Assembly (NCBI GenBank): GCA_009695405.1
Contig: SIAZ01000081.1
Span: forward strand, 1 to 13,627
Source: Pedosphaera sp.
GTDB taxonomy: Bacteria > Verrucomicrobiota > Verrucomicrobiia > Limisphaerales > UBA9464
Direction: 5' to 3'
Length of the DNA stretch: 13,627 nucleotides
Shown: piece by piece, positions 6,039 to 13,512 of the stretch
Numbering within the stretch: position 1 is the stretch's first letter
Layout: every line of letters starts with the position of its first letter
Notes under the pieces: model-generated
Database searches by the model: none
Told to the model about the DNA's origin: nothing
What the model saw: only the letters and a program-made list of their open reading frames with translations
Made by a program: the position numbers and the translations under genes

Positions 6039-8153
6039 TCATTTGACAGCCACTTGTTCAAGGGCTTTGAGCAGGTCATCTGCGGAAAAGAGTCCATCCG
6101 ACATGACGATGGGTTCTTGGTTTAAGTCTGCGGGAAAAATGAGAACTAAAGGGACCCCAGCCCGTTTAAAGCGTCTCAACTCGGCTGCGATAGCCGGATC
6201 ATCAAAGGTGAAATCTCCCATCAAGGGTGCAACCTTCAGTTCAATGATGCGTTGAGCCACTCGTTCTACCTCGATAGCGCGGCGTTTGTTGATTTGGCAA
6301 GTGGTACACCAGTCGGCGGTGAAATCCACTAGGACTGAGCGGCCTTCTTTTCGAAACTGAGTGACCGCCTCTGACGACCAAGGTTTCCAACCGATTAAAC
6401 CTTCTGATTTCGCGGACGCACGACTTCGTGTCGGTGGGTGGCGCCAGTCGAGTTCCCGTTCTAGAAACCAACCGAACGCCATAATGACTAGGAAGGTGAG
6501 GGTCAACCATCCAGCAATGGAAGCCTTGGCTGATCTTTGGATTACCGCACCATAGATCCAAGCTGCCATGGCCATCACCACGAGGAAAAGGCCAACCCAG
6601 AAGGAGCGGTCAGCACCGTAGTGCGAAGTGGTGAGAGTAGACAACCAGACCGCAGTAGCGAGTACCGGAAAGCCCATGGCCACTTTGAAGGTGACCATCC
6701 AATTTCCGGGTCGGGGTAAATACCGCAACCAAGCTGGTTGCCAGCAGAGCAAAACATAGGGCAATGCCAACCCGATACCGGAGGTCAAGAAGAAAAGAAT
6801 GATCACCGGCGTTGATTGTGCTAAGGCGTATCCGAGTGAAACCCCTAAAAAGGGAGCGGTGCAGGGGGTGGCTAGAAGCGTCGCTAAAACTCCGTTAAAA
6901 AAGGCTCCGCCGAGGCCGTCTTTACCCGAAAGATCTGAGGCTGACTGCATGGCTTTACCCGGTAGAATTACTTCGAAGACGCCGAACAGATTCAAGGCGA
7001 CCAAGAGGACCAGTAAGGTCATCAAAAGAAGAAACTTTGGGTTTTGAAACTGCATTCCCCAAGAGGCAGTTCCGCCTGTGGACTTCACCGCAATCACCAG
7101 TAAGGCTAGAGCTAGAAAAGAGGTTAGCACTCCTGCTCCATAGACAGAGCCTAGCAAGCGGACTCGCCCAGGTTTTTGGTTGGCTTGACCGACAAAGCCG
7201 AGAACTTTGAGAGCAAGAACCGGAAGAACGCAGGGCATAATATTGAGGACTAATCCGCCCAATAATGCGGCTACCAACATTCCCCAAAAGGAGGTCGAGA
7301 GATTTGCTGTATTTAGAGACTCCGTTGATACAGATGTCTTGGAAGAAAGAAGCGCTGACTTCAGATCAACATCGAATTCATAGCCAACCCTATCGGAGGA
7401 TCGGATCAGCAATCCCTTGAGACGCGATGGCCATTCTTGTTCAAATCGGTTAAATGTAAGAGTCCAAGTCGCTGGATCGCCACTGCGAAGGGGGCCCTTT
7501 TCAGCGGTCCATTGTCCCTCAGCAGCTTTGTCTGGCATGATCATCCAGAGATCAGGAGGGGCGGAAATGGAGAGTTGGGCCCTGCGAATATCTCCCTGTG
7601 CAACGCCCATCCATGTCCCATTTTGAAGAAAAGGCAGGGATTTTGGCAGCGCAGAAAAATGCTGGCGAAGGAGAAGTGCGTCCGGTGATTCTGCTTGCTG
7701 GGTTGAAACGGTCAGGGGAAGTGAAACGACCTCAGACCCCTTAACGCAGCTTTTTTCGCATTCCAACCAAAAAATTGTAGCACCTAACTGATGATTCCCT
7801 AGAGCAACTTCTTTAGAAACCGAAATTGAAGTAAGAAGTCGGACCGTGCTGGTGTAGGCGTAGACAGTAAGTCCATCTTCAACAAGGCTTATTGGAACAG
7901 GCCACTGTAATTCAGAAGCACTAAATCCTACGGGCAGTGACCAGACGACTTTGGTGGCCTGCCCGGCATCTCCAGGATTTCTCCAATAGGTGTGCCAACC
8001 GGTCGGCATAATCAGTTCGATGGCTACAGTCAGTTTGCCGCCCGGTTGGACAGAAACGAGATCTGACACCAGTCGAACCCGAGTCAATGACTCTGCTAAA
8101 CCTACGTCGAACAGGAGAGCCCAAATTGTGAGTAAAAGAGTGAAAAAACGCAT
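6039..8153 (-). CDS. dsbD: DsbD/ScsB-type thiol:disulfide interchange protein
   Basis: The protein carries electrons from cytoplasmic thioredoxin across the inner membrane to periplasmic thiol proteins. It has 704 residues: signal peptide 1-20 (ends GLA), then a periplasmic beta-domain to about 280 with Cys132 and Cys136 (CEKSC). A multi-spanning CcdA-like core at about 290-565 has its cysteine pair in MPCVLP (Cys308) and TPCTAPF (Cys431). A C-terminal thioredoxin domain has WCTTC (Cys616, Cys619) and the cis-proline motif GVP near 666-668. All three disulfide centres of the DsbD relay are intact. It is longer than E. coli DsbD (565) because of the large N-terminal domain, which recalls the ScsB branch. 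The ATG at 8153 is preferred over a TTG at 8174 because it begins a clean signal peptide and follows an AGGA. Cytochrome c or envelope disulfide partners are not in the window. Confidence 0.94.
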   Translation of the reverse strand: MRFFTLLLTIWALLFDVGLAESLTRVRLVSDLVSVQPGGKLTVAIELIMPTGWHTYWRNPGDAGQATKVVWSLPVGFSASELQWPVPISLVEDGLTVYAYTSTVRLLTSISVSKEVALGNHQLGATIFWLECEKSCVKGSEVVSLPLTVSTQQAESPDALLLRQHFSALPKSLPFLQNGTWMGVAQGDIRRAQLSISAPPDLWMIMPDKAAEGQWTAEKGPLRSGDPATWTLTFNRFEQEWPSRLKGLLIRSSDRVGYEFDVDLKSALLSSKTSVSTESLNTANLSTSFWGMLVAALLGGLVLNIMPCVLPVLALKVLGFVGQANQKPGRVRLLGSVYGAGVLTSFLALALLVIAVKSTGGTASWGMQFQNPKFLLLMTLLVLLVALNLFGVFEVILPGKAMQSASDLSGKDGLGGAFFNGVLATLLATPCTAPFLGVSLGYALAQSTPVIILFFLTSGIGLALPYVLLCWQPAWLRYLPRPGNWMVTFKVAMGFPVLATAVWLSTLTTSHYGADRSFWVGLFLVVMAMAAWIYGAVIQRSAKASIAGWLTLTFLVIMAFGWFLERELDWRHPPTRSRASAKSEGLIGWKPWSSEAVTQFRKEGRSVLVDFTADWCTTCQINKRRAIEVERVAQRIIELKVAPLMGDFTFDDPAIAAELRRFKRAGVPLVLIFPADLNQEPIVMSDGLFSADDLLKALEQVAVK

Positions 8154-8206
8154 GAAACTAGTTTTCCTGCTCAAGTGAGCTCTACCGTTAGCCTTATGCC
8201 GAGGGT

Positions 8207-8212
8207 ATTATA
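8207..8212 (-). promoter_or_regulatory. Candidate -10 box for the DsbD-type gene
   Basis: On the minus strand TATAAT lies about 55 bp upstream of the ATG at 8153, just past the terminator of the preceding gene. The hexamer at the expected -35 position is poor, so this rests on the perfect -10 match and its location. Confidence 0.35.
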
Positions 8213-8219
8213 AATAAAA

Positions 8220-8246
8220 AAGGGCGCGACCTTGAGTCGCGCCCTT
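8220..8246 (-). terminator. Intrinsic terminator after the PEP-CTERM gene
   Basis: AAGGGCGCGAC (8220-8230) pairs perfectly with GTCGCGCCCTT (8236-8246) around a 5-nt loop. Read on the minus strand, this 11-bp GC-rich stem is followed by a T-rich run, the standard rho-independent form. It lies 16 bp beyond the stop of the PEP-CTERM gene and separates it from the DsbD-type gene. Confidence 0.9.
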
Positions 8247-8262
8247 CTTCTGGAAGCTAAAA

Positions 8263-8997
8263 TTAGCGGCGATTCCGACGTAGGGTAGAACCGATCAGAA
8301 CTACGGCACCCAAGACGCCGAGAGCGACCGTGGTCGGTTCCGGAACAAAGCCCGCTTTGAAGGTGACCCCAAAACCGCCAGCACCGTCGGCGACGGCTCG
8401 GGTATCCCATTCGCCGGAACCAGTTCCAGTCTTAACAAGGAAGTCGCTGAAAGAAGAACCGGGGTAGGCAAAATTCTGTCCATCATTACGAGTACCATTA
8501 TCTACTGAACTTGCAATATACATACCCACATCAGTGTTCCCAGCAAATTTAATCGTGTAAGCGAAGTGGTTTGGAAGAGTGAATACGTCACCAGGAGTGC
8601 TAATGTAACCTTGGGTAACATTGTTATTTCCCTTGGAGATTGAGCCTGTGAATTCGAAAAGTGAGGTCCCTGGCGTCTTCTTGTTTGCGCTGCTGAGGGC
8701 ACCGTCCATTGCGTACATTGAAAACACATAGGTTCCACCAGCGTTTCCTGCGAAAAAATCAAATTCAACAGAGGTGAAAATGTACTTGTTAGAGTCAAGA
8801 GTAATATCGTCACCGAACTCTCTTCCCTTGTGTCCGTTGATGGATTGTTGAGAAGACGTTCCGGTGCCGTAACCGTAAATGTTAGGTCCCTTGACGGTGG
8901 TGAATAAAGTGCCGTCTTTGATGGGGAAAGTTTGCGCTAGAGAAGTGAAGGCTCCGACCATGGAAAGAATCGTCAGAGATTTAAGAGGGTTTTTCAT
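8263..8997 (-). CDS. PEP-CTERM sorting-domain surface protein
   Basis: This is a secreted protein of 244 residues from the ATG at 8997. It has a signal peptide (MKNPLKSLTILSMVGAFTSL, cleaved near Ala21-Gln22), then a Gly/Ser/Asn/Thr-rich beta-type body, then a PEP-CTERM tail: FVPEPTT at 217-223, a hydrophobic helix 224-238 and the basic end LRRNRR. The PEP-CTERM signal is recognised by an exosortase in the inner membrane, and such proteins typically go with exopolysaccharide production (family knowledge). No exosortase gene is in this window. The body has no domain I recognise, so its surface role is unknown. A TTG at 9036 would extend the frame by 13 residues with no benefit. Its own terminator makes it monocistronic. 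Confidence 0.9.
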   Translation of the reverse strand: MKNPLKSLTILSMVGAFTSLAQTFPIKDGTLFTTVKGPNIYGYGTGTSSQQSINGHKGREFGDDITLDSNKYIFTSVEFDFFAGNAGGTYVFSMYAMDGALSSANKKTPGTSLFEFTGSISKGNNNVTQGYISTPGDVFTLPNHFAYTIKFAGNTDVGMYIASSVDNGTRNDGQNFAYPGSSFSDFLVKTGTGSGEWDTRAVADGAGGFGVTFKAGFVPEPTTVALGVLGAVVLIGSTLRRNRR

Positions 8998-9069
8998 AGC
9001 TAAATTAAGAAAGGTGTTAGTAAATCTGTTGGGCAAAGCTGGGTGAGGGGGTGGTGTTAGTCAATATAA

Positions 9070-9426
9070 TTATTTAAATCTTCTTTGAAAAAGTGAGAGC
9101 ACGGGTGTGGGAAACATCCGCATTTTGCGCTTCACGGCGGGAAAGTCGCAGAGTTTAATCACCATGGGCGATGCACGCGGGGAGATTCTGGAGTTGTATC
9201 TGGAAGATGAGGACGTCGCACAGTCTTTGAAGTAGGCCCCGTGTCGGGCAGAAGAAATCGATTTACCGCCTGAAGCCAATCCTCCGCGTCCGATTTTCAC
9301 TCTGGAGCGGCAGGGTTTGCTTAGTGGATTGGAGAAATGAGGGGCAAGCACCAAAACGGCGATGAAATAACCGGTTAGAATACCGATAATTAAGTCAGAT
9401 AGATTAGCGGTTAATTCGGCGAGCAC
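9070..9426 (-). CDS. Possible small single-pass membrane protein (uncertain)
   Basis: This frame is open from a GTG at 9426, which overlaps the end of the NlpC/P60 gene by 23 bp, or from an ATG at 9480. The first 35 residues look real: a hydrophobic helix (LIIGILTGYFIAVLVLAP) followed by a short polar stretch. The rest is Ser/Arg-rich, with the character of a frame antisense to a coding sequence. A more protein-like frame lies opposite on the plus strand (9107-9340). Possibly only the membrane part is genuine and the frame is broken afterwards. There is no family match. Confidence 0.3.
   Translation of the reverse strand: MLAELTANLSDLIIGILTGYFIAVLVLAPHFSNPLSKPCRSRVKIGRGGLASGGKSISSARHGAYFKDCATSSSSRYNSRISPRASPMVIKLCDFPAVKRKMRMFPTPVLSLFQRRFK
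9107..9340 (+). pseudogene. Possible small gene interrupted by one TAG
   Basis: From a GTG at 9107 the plus strand encodes 42 residues, ending with an acidic amphipathic helix (ILELYLEDEDVAQSLK) and TAG at 9233-9235. The same frame continues with 34 more protein-like residues (including IDLPPEANPPRPIFTLERQG) to a TGA at 9338. The whole frame reads like a charged soluble protein of about 77 residues with a single nonsense codon. It could be a decayed gene, a 42-residue protein, or chance. It is divergent from the PEP-CTERM gene and convergent with the NlpC gene. I recognise no family. Confidence 0.35.
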
Positions 9427-10111
9427 CCAGAAACCGGCTGGCCCAATAAGAATCGTCCAAGGATGCTGTGGTAACGCCACTAGAAGCCCCAGCGTGAGTG
9501 AACATTCGTTCGCCTAAATAGACACCAACATGCGTCGGATTACCCTCACCTTGTGTGTTGAAGAACAGCAGGTCTCCAGGTTGAAACGTTCCGATACCAA
9601 TCGCGACAGAAATGTCTCTTTGCGCAGAGGTAGTGTGGGGTAAGGCAGTCTTGTTGACGTCGAGATGCAACTGGGCAGCGTAACCGGAACAATCGATTCC
9701 ATTGCGGCTTTGACCTCCGACCCGATAGGGGGTTCCCATCCAACTTTTTGATGCTTCAACCCATTCATTGCTGAACTTGGGTAAGCGGAACGGTCGGGGA
9801 GGGGGATTCAGTAAGGGGGGAGGAACCTGCATCGGCGGTACAGAGGTTAGCGGCGGGAGTAGGGCGACTTTTTCGAATCCAGTCGGAGCATCAACCATGT
9901 AAACTGGTCCGGGCGGCCAGTAGGGTAATCCAGTTGAGGTGACGATTTTTTGGCCTGCCTCCTTGGATATGGAGGGAATTGTCGAGGACGCAGAGGTCGC
10001 CGGAGCCGTTCCTCTGGCTTGGAGTGCCCCCCTGCGGGATTGGCAACCGGAGGCGGCCAAGATGAGGGTAATCCAGAGGATTTGATTTGAATAAAAAAGG
10101 TGTTTTTTCAT
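9404..10111 (-). CDS. NlpC/P60 family cell-wall hydrolase lipoprotein
   Basis: NlpC/P60 enzymes are cysteine peptidases that cleave peptide stems of peptidoglycan, usually gamma-D-Glu to diamino acid bonds. The protein has 235 residues. A lipoprotein signal ends ...ILAASGC with Cys23 as the lipidated residue. A Pro-rich linker follows at about 40-110. The catalytic domain at 115-235 contains 'GTPYRVGGQSRNGIDCSGY' with nucleophile Cys141, His194 in 'PTHVGVYLG' and a further polar His206 in 'FTHAG'. The start at 10111 is 5 bp after the stop of the M48 gene, so the two are very likely co-transcribed and act together in the envelope. No Shine-Dalgarno sequence is visible, which suggests coupled translation. 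Confidence 0.93.
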   Translation of the reverse strand: MKKHLFYSNQILWITLILAASGCQSRRGALQARGTAPATSASSTIPSISKEAGQKIVTSTGLPYWPPGPVYMVDAPTGFEKVALLPPLTSVPPMQVPPPLLNPPPRPFRLPKFSNEWVEASKSWMGTPYRVGGQSRNGIDCSGYAAQLHLDVNKTALPHTTSAQRDISVAIGIGTFQPGDLLFFNTQGEGNPTHVGVYLGERMFTHAGASSGVTTASLDDSYWASRFLGARRINR

Positions 10112-10116
10112 GTAAC

Positions 10117-10920
10117 TTAACGCGTCGCGGGTCGAAATTCGGCCTGCGCTTTAGGTAACAAACTTTGTATTTTGGCAATCCGTTGTTCGTCGAGCGGGTG
10201 AGTCCGGAGAAACCAAGGTGTTTGGTTTCCTGAGGTCCGATTGTACTCGGAAAACCGCTGCCAGAAACCAACCGCTGACTGTGGTGCATACCCAGCTTTT
10301 GCCATTAAAATAAGTCCAATTTCATCCGCGCTACTCTCTTGAACGCGGCTGTGCGGCAAAGCGACAGCTACTTGGGACGCGGGCGCGTACATCTGTTGGA
10401 AGACCGGTCCGTACTTCGATTGAGCCGTAGCAACAGTGCCAACCGAACCGAGCATCTGTAAGCCCATGGCCATGGACATCCGCTCGCCTCCATGCCGAGC
10501 CAAGGCATGGGCTACCTCATGGCCAATCACTGTGGCCAAGCCTGCTTCATCTCGGGTTATTGGTAAAATCCCTGTGTAAATTTCGACCTTTCCTCCGGGT
10601 AAACAGAATGCGTTGGCTTGCGGGCTTTCAAACAAAACAAATTCCCACTGTGCCTCTTCCATTCCTGAGACTTCGGCTATACGACGACCCACTTTTTGTA
10701 AAATTGCTGTCTTCGCCGCATCACCACTGACTGGGACTTCGCGCTTCAGTTTATCGAACTCGGAAAGTCCCAAGGCAGTTTCCTGACCTGATGGAGTCAT
10801 GATGAATTGACTCCGGCCAGTCATTGGTTCGGTCACGCAACCGCTCATGCTCAGGAGGAGAAAAACGAGGGCGCCAAGCGCGGGAGCGGTTCGAAGTATC
10901 GATGTCACTGTGTGAGGCAA
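10117..10920 (-). CDS. M48 family zinc metallopeptidase lipoprotein
   Basis: This is a zinc endopeptidase of family M48, of the short periplasmic type such as LoiP/YcaL. It degrades envelope proteins, often as quality control. It has 267 residues: a signal with the lipobox SMSGC (Cys28), zinc motif HEVAH at 134-138, and the third zinc ligand Glu195 in the E-x3-D block (ESSAD). 'AFCLPGG' at 104-110 and the 'THPLDEQRI' tail near 240-248 are typical of the family. The first codon is TTG at 10920, and GTG at 10908 is an alternative. The ATG at 10924 is in another frame. No ribosome-binding site is visible. The gene heads a two-gene operon with the NlpC/P60 hydrolase and is divergent from the helicase gene. 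No promoter could be assigned in the 115 bp between them. Confidence 0.94.
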   Translation of the reverse strand: MPHTVTSILRTAPALGALVFLLLSMSGCVTEPMTGRSQFIMTPSGQETALGLSEFDKLKREVPVSGDAAKTAILQKVGRRIAEVSGMEEAQWEFVLFESPQANAFCLPGGKVEIYTGILPITRDEAGLATVIGHEVAHALARHGGERMSMAMGLQMLGSVGTVATAQSKYGPVFQQMYAPASQVAVALPHSRVQESSADEIGLILMAKAGYAPQSAVGFWQRFSEYNRTSGNQTPWFLRTHPLDEQRIAKIQSLLPKAQAEFRPATR

Positions 10921-11035
10921 GCATAACCGTCGGTCGATAACAAGCCGCGGGAGAGAAGACCCGAATATTTTAGAAAAGGGTTCTTGCGATTAATTCTGAT
11001 TGGGCTTTTTGCTTTCTTCCCCCTTTCTTGAGTTT

Positions 11036-13210
11036 GTGGCCCGCGAGTACTCTCTCAATCCGACGTCAGTTCCGCAGACCTTGCGTATCGATTACGTAAG
11101 GGAATTAAACGATCAGCAGTATCGTGCCGTCACAGCGCAGCCAGGGCCGGCTCTGGTCCTCGCGGGTGCAGGTGCCGGTAAAACCCGAACTTTGACCTAT
11201 CGCGTTGCTTGGCTCATCGAGCAAGGGATTCCAGCCGATCGTATTCTTCTTCTCACTTTTACCAACAAATCAGCACGCAAAATGATGCAACGCGTCGCTG
11301 AACTTTTAAATGGTGAGGGGGCCCTTCTCTGGGGTGGTACTTTTCACTCCGTAGGCGTCCGCATTTTGCGTCGGCATGCCGATCGGTTGGGTTATCGTCG
11401 CGACTTCAGTATTGCTGATCGCGAAGACGTCAAAGATTTGATTGCTGCCTGCATTGCTGACAGCGACATCGATATTAAAGCGGGCCGTTTCCCGAAACCG
11501 GAAGCACTGGCTGATTTGTATTCGATGATGATTAACACGGGGAAAAATCTGGAAGAAGCGTCTGGTGGGGAGATCGGCCCCTTTGCTAATGTTCTTGATG
11601 GGATCGGTGCTGTTCGCCTACGTTTTATTGAGCGGAAAAAAACCTCAGGCATTATGGATTTCGACGATCTTCTTTCGCTTTGGGTCCGTTTATTGCGTGA
11701 CTGTCCAGATGTAGCCGATCTTTATCAGCGACGGTTCCAGCATGTACTAGTGGACGAATATCAAGATACGAACCGGCTTCAAGGTGAACTCCTTGATTTA
11801 CTGACTGTTCGTCATCGAAATCTGATGGCCGTGGGTGACGACGCTCAAAGCATCTACTCGTGGCGTGGTGCGGATTTCACCAATATCATTAACTTTCCGG
11901 TACGGCACCCCGACGCTCAGGTTTTCAAGATTGAGACTAATTATCGGAGCACCCCAGAAATTCTTGCATTTGCCAACGCTGCTATTGCCGCAAATATCCG
12001 TCAGTTTCCCAAGATTCTTCAACCGGCGCGTTCCTCTGGTATGAAGCCCGCCGTCATTGTTACCACAGACGCCCGTGAGCAGGCTTCGTTTGTCGCTCAG
12101 CGGGCTCTCGAGCTACGTGATGAAGGGGTTCCACTCAATGAACAGTGTGTTCTATACCGTTCCCATTTTCATGCCATGGAACTGCAGATGGAACTGACCC
12201 GCAGGAATATTCCGTACTCGATCACCAGCGGAATCCGGTTCTTTGAACAGGCCCATATCAAGGACATTGCGGCTTACCTCAAACTGGTGAGTAACCCTGC
12301 TGATGAACTGGCACTTAAACGACTCGCTCGGATGCTGCCTGGTGTGGGTGGCAAGGGTGCCGAAAAAATCTGGGCCGCTTTTAGTGCCCGCCTCCCCGTC
12401 GCTTCTCAGGCCCTTGAAGCGGTTGTGAGTTTTAATGACGCCTCAGATAAAGACGCACTTTCTGATAACGATGGGATTCTGCCGGAAGCAGGCCCAATTA
12501 TCTTCGTCGCTCCCCTGTTGGTGGCAGCTCATCCTTCTGTTCCTAAGAAAGCGGCGGCTGCTTGGGCTCAATTCACTGCTACTGTCTCGCAATGTGAGGC
12601 TCCCGCCCTCCGGTCGGTTCCTGGGCGTATGATTCGTTTGGTTGTTGAGGCTGACTACGAGAATTACCTTAAAAACACGCACGAAAACGCCAAAAACCGT
12701 CTGGAAGACATTGTTCAATTGGCCGCCTTCGCCGATCAATTTACTGATGTCGGTACTTTCCTCGCTCAGTTGGCATTGCAGACGAATTTGGAAGCGGAAA
12801 ATACCCAAGCACGAGACGACGATGACGAGCGCCTAAAACTTTCCACGGTGCACCAGGCCAAAGGACTCGAGTTCAAAGTGGTGTTTGCGATTATGCTGTG
12901 TGACGGCCTTTTTCCGAGTGGACGTTCCTCTGAGACCACCGATGGGGAAGAGGAAGAACGTCGGTTATTCTACGTCGCAGTGACGCGTGCCAAGGATGAG
13001 TTGTACCTGTGTCGCCCGCTTTTACGGTTCATCCCAAGTGGAGGCGATGCCCTTCAACAGCCCTCTCGCTTTCTTGCTGAAATCCCCTTGGCATTGACCG
13101 AGGAGTGGAATGTGAAACCTCAGCCTTCATCGTCCTTTAATTCCGCTCGGGAACGTTCTCAGCAGCCCAGTGAAGCCCCCTCCGATTTCGACGAGGATAT
13201 GCCTTTTTAA
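11036..13210 (+). CDS. UvrD/Rep/PcrA-type superfamily 1A DNA helicase with SSB-like tail
   Basis: This is an ATP-driven 3'-5' DNA helicase of the UvrD/Rep/PcrA type, acting in repair and replication restart. All motifs are present from the GTG start: Walker A GAGAGKT (44-50), Ia (TFTNKSA), Ib (GTFHSVGVRIL), motif II VDEYQDT (239-245), III (VGDDAQSIYSWRG), IV (ETNYRST), V VHQAKGLEF (605-613) and VI LFYVAVTRA (644-652). At 724 residues the length is normal. No ATG occurs before Walker A, so the start is non-ATG: TTG 11000, TTG 11009, GTG 11036 or TTG 11081. GTG 11036, giving (M)AREYSLNP, looks most natural. The C-terminus is a Ser/Gln/Pro-rich linker ending DFDEDMPF, which closely resembles the acidic SSB tip. 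There is no Shine-Dalgarno sequence. The specific paralogue (UvrD, PcrA or Rep) cannot be decided from sequence alone. Confidence 0.95.
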   Translation: MAREYSLNPTSVPQTLRIDYVRELNDQQYRAVTAQPGPALVLAGAGAGKTRTLTYRVAWLIEQGIPADRILLLTFTNKSARKMMQRVAELLNGEGALLWGGTFHSVGVRILRRHADRLGYRRDFSIADREDVKDLIAACIADSDIDIKAGRFPKPEALADLYSMMINTGKNLEEASGGEIGPFANVLDGIGAVRLRFIERKKTSGIMDFDDLLSLWVRLLRDCPDVADLYQRRFQHVLVDEYQDTNRLQGELLDLLTVRHRNLMAVGDDAQSIYSWRGADFTNIINFPVRHPDAQVFKIETNYRSTPEILAFANAAIAANIRQFPKILQPARSSGMKPAVIVTTDAREQASFVAQRALELRDEGVPLNEQCVLYRSHFHAMELQMELTRRNIPYSITSGIRFFEQAHIKDIAAYLKLVSNPADELALKRLARMLPGVGGKGAEKIWAAFSARLPVASQALEAVVSFNDASDKDALSDNDGILPEAGPIIFVAPLLVAAHPSVPKKAAAAWAQFTATVSQCEAPALRSVPGRMIRLVVEADYENYLKNTHENAKNRLEDIVQLAAFADQFTDVGTFLAQLALQTNLEAENTQARDDDDERLKLSTVHQAKGLEFKVVFAIMLCDGLFPSGRSSETTDGEEEERRLFYVAVTRAKDELYLCRPLLRFIPSGGDALQQPSRFLAEIPLALTEEWNVKPQPSSSFNSARERSQQPSEAPSDFDEDMPF

Positions 13211-13247
13211 ACCGGGCTAAACGAGAGCATTCGGGGGGCTTCGGTTT
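13209..13247 (+). terminator. Weak terminator-like hairpin after the helicase gene
   Basis: AAACCG (13209-13214) can pair with CGGTTT (13242-13247) across a long loop that itself has a short CGA/TCG pairing, followed by GTTTATC. The stem is short and the T-run poor, so it is a tentative call based mainly on its position after the stop. Confidence 0.25.
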
Positions 13248-13383
13248 GTTTATCGAGCGAGTCACCCATGGGATTGGAGGGGCTTTGTAGCGGGTAATTT
13301 TATTCTAGCGATTGGTCATTGAGGAGAGGGCTTTTCTTGAGTTTTTGACGAGCGCTGGCATAGTCGTCCTTGATTTGACTGTT

Positions 13384-13512
13384 ATGCCTAAAATTCTTCC
13401 CTTTCTTTCTGCTCTCTGCCTTTTTAAAGCCTGTTTGGTGGCTCAAACCCCTGAGGTTGCCATCTATTCTGGACGTCTTGAAGCGGTGCATTCACAAGTT
13501 GTCGGTGAATGA
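13384..13512 (+). CDS. Short secreted-peptide frame, possibly a truncated gene
   Basis: The ATG at 13384 opens 42 residues. A signal-peptide-like N-terminus (MPKILPFLSALCLFKACLVAQ) is followed by about 20 residues (TPEVAIYSGRLEAVHSQVVGE) and TGA. A cleavable signal followed by so little mature protein suggests the 5' end of a longer exported protein cut short. The stop overlaps the next ATG as ATGA, so the downstream frame may have been placed there by insertion or rearrangement. I recognise no family. A TTG at 13312 extends the frame without adding recognisable features. Confidence 0.4.
   Translation: MPKILPFLSALCLFKACLVAQTPEVAIYSGRLEAVHSQVVGE

Noticed and set aside
6955..7287. Minus-strand frame of 110 codons inside the DsbD-type gene.
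   Set aside because: Shadow of the transmembrane core, which has intact cysteine motifs in the other frame.
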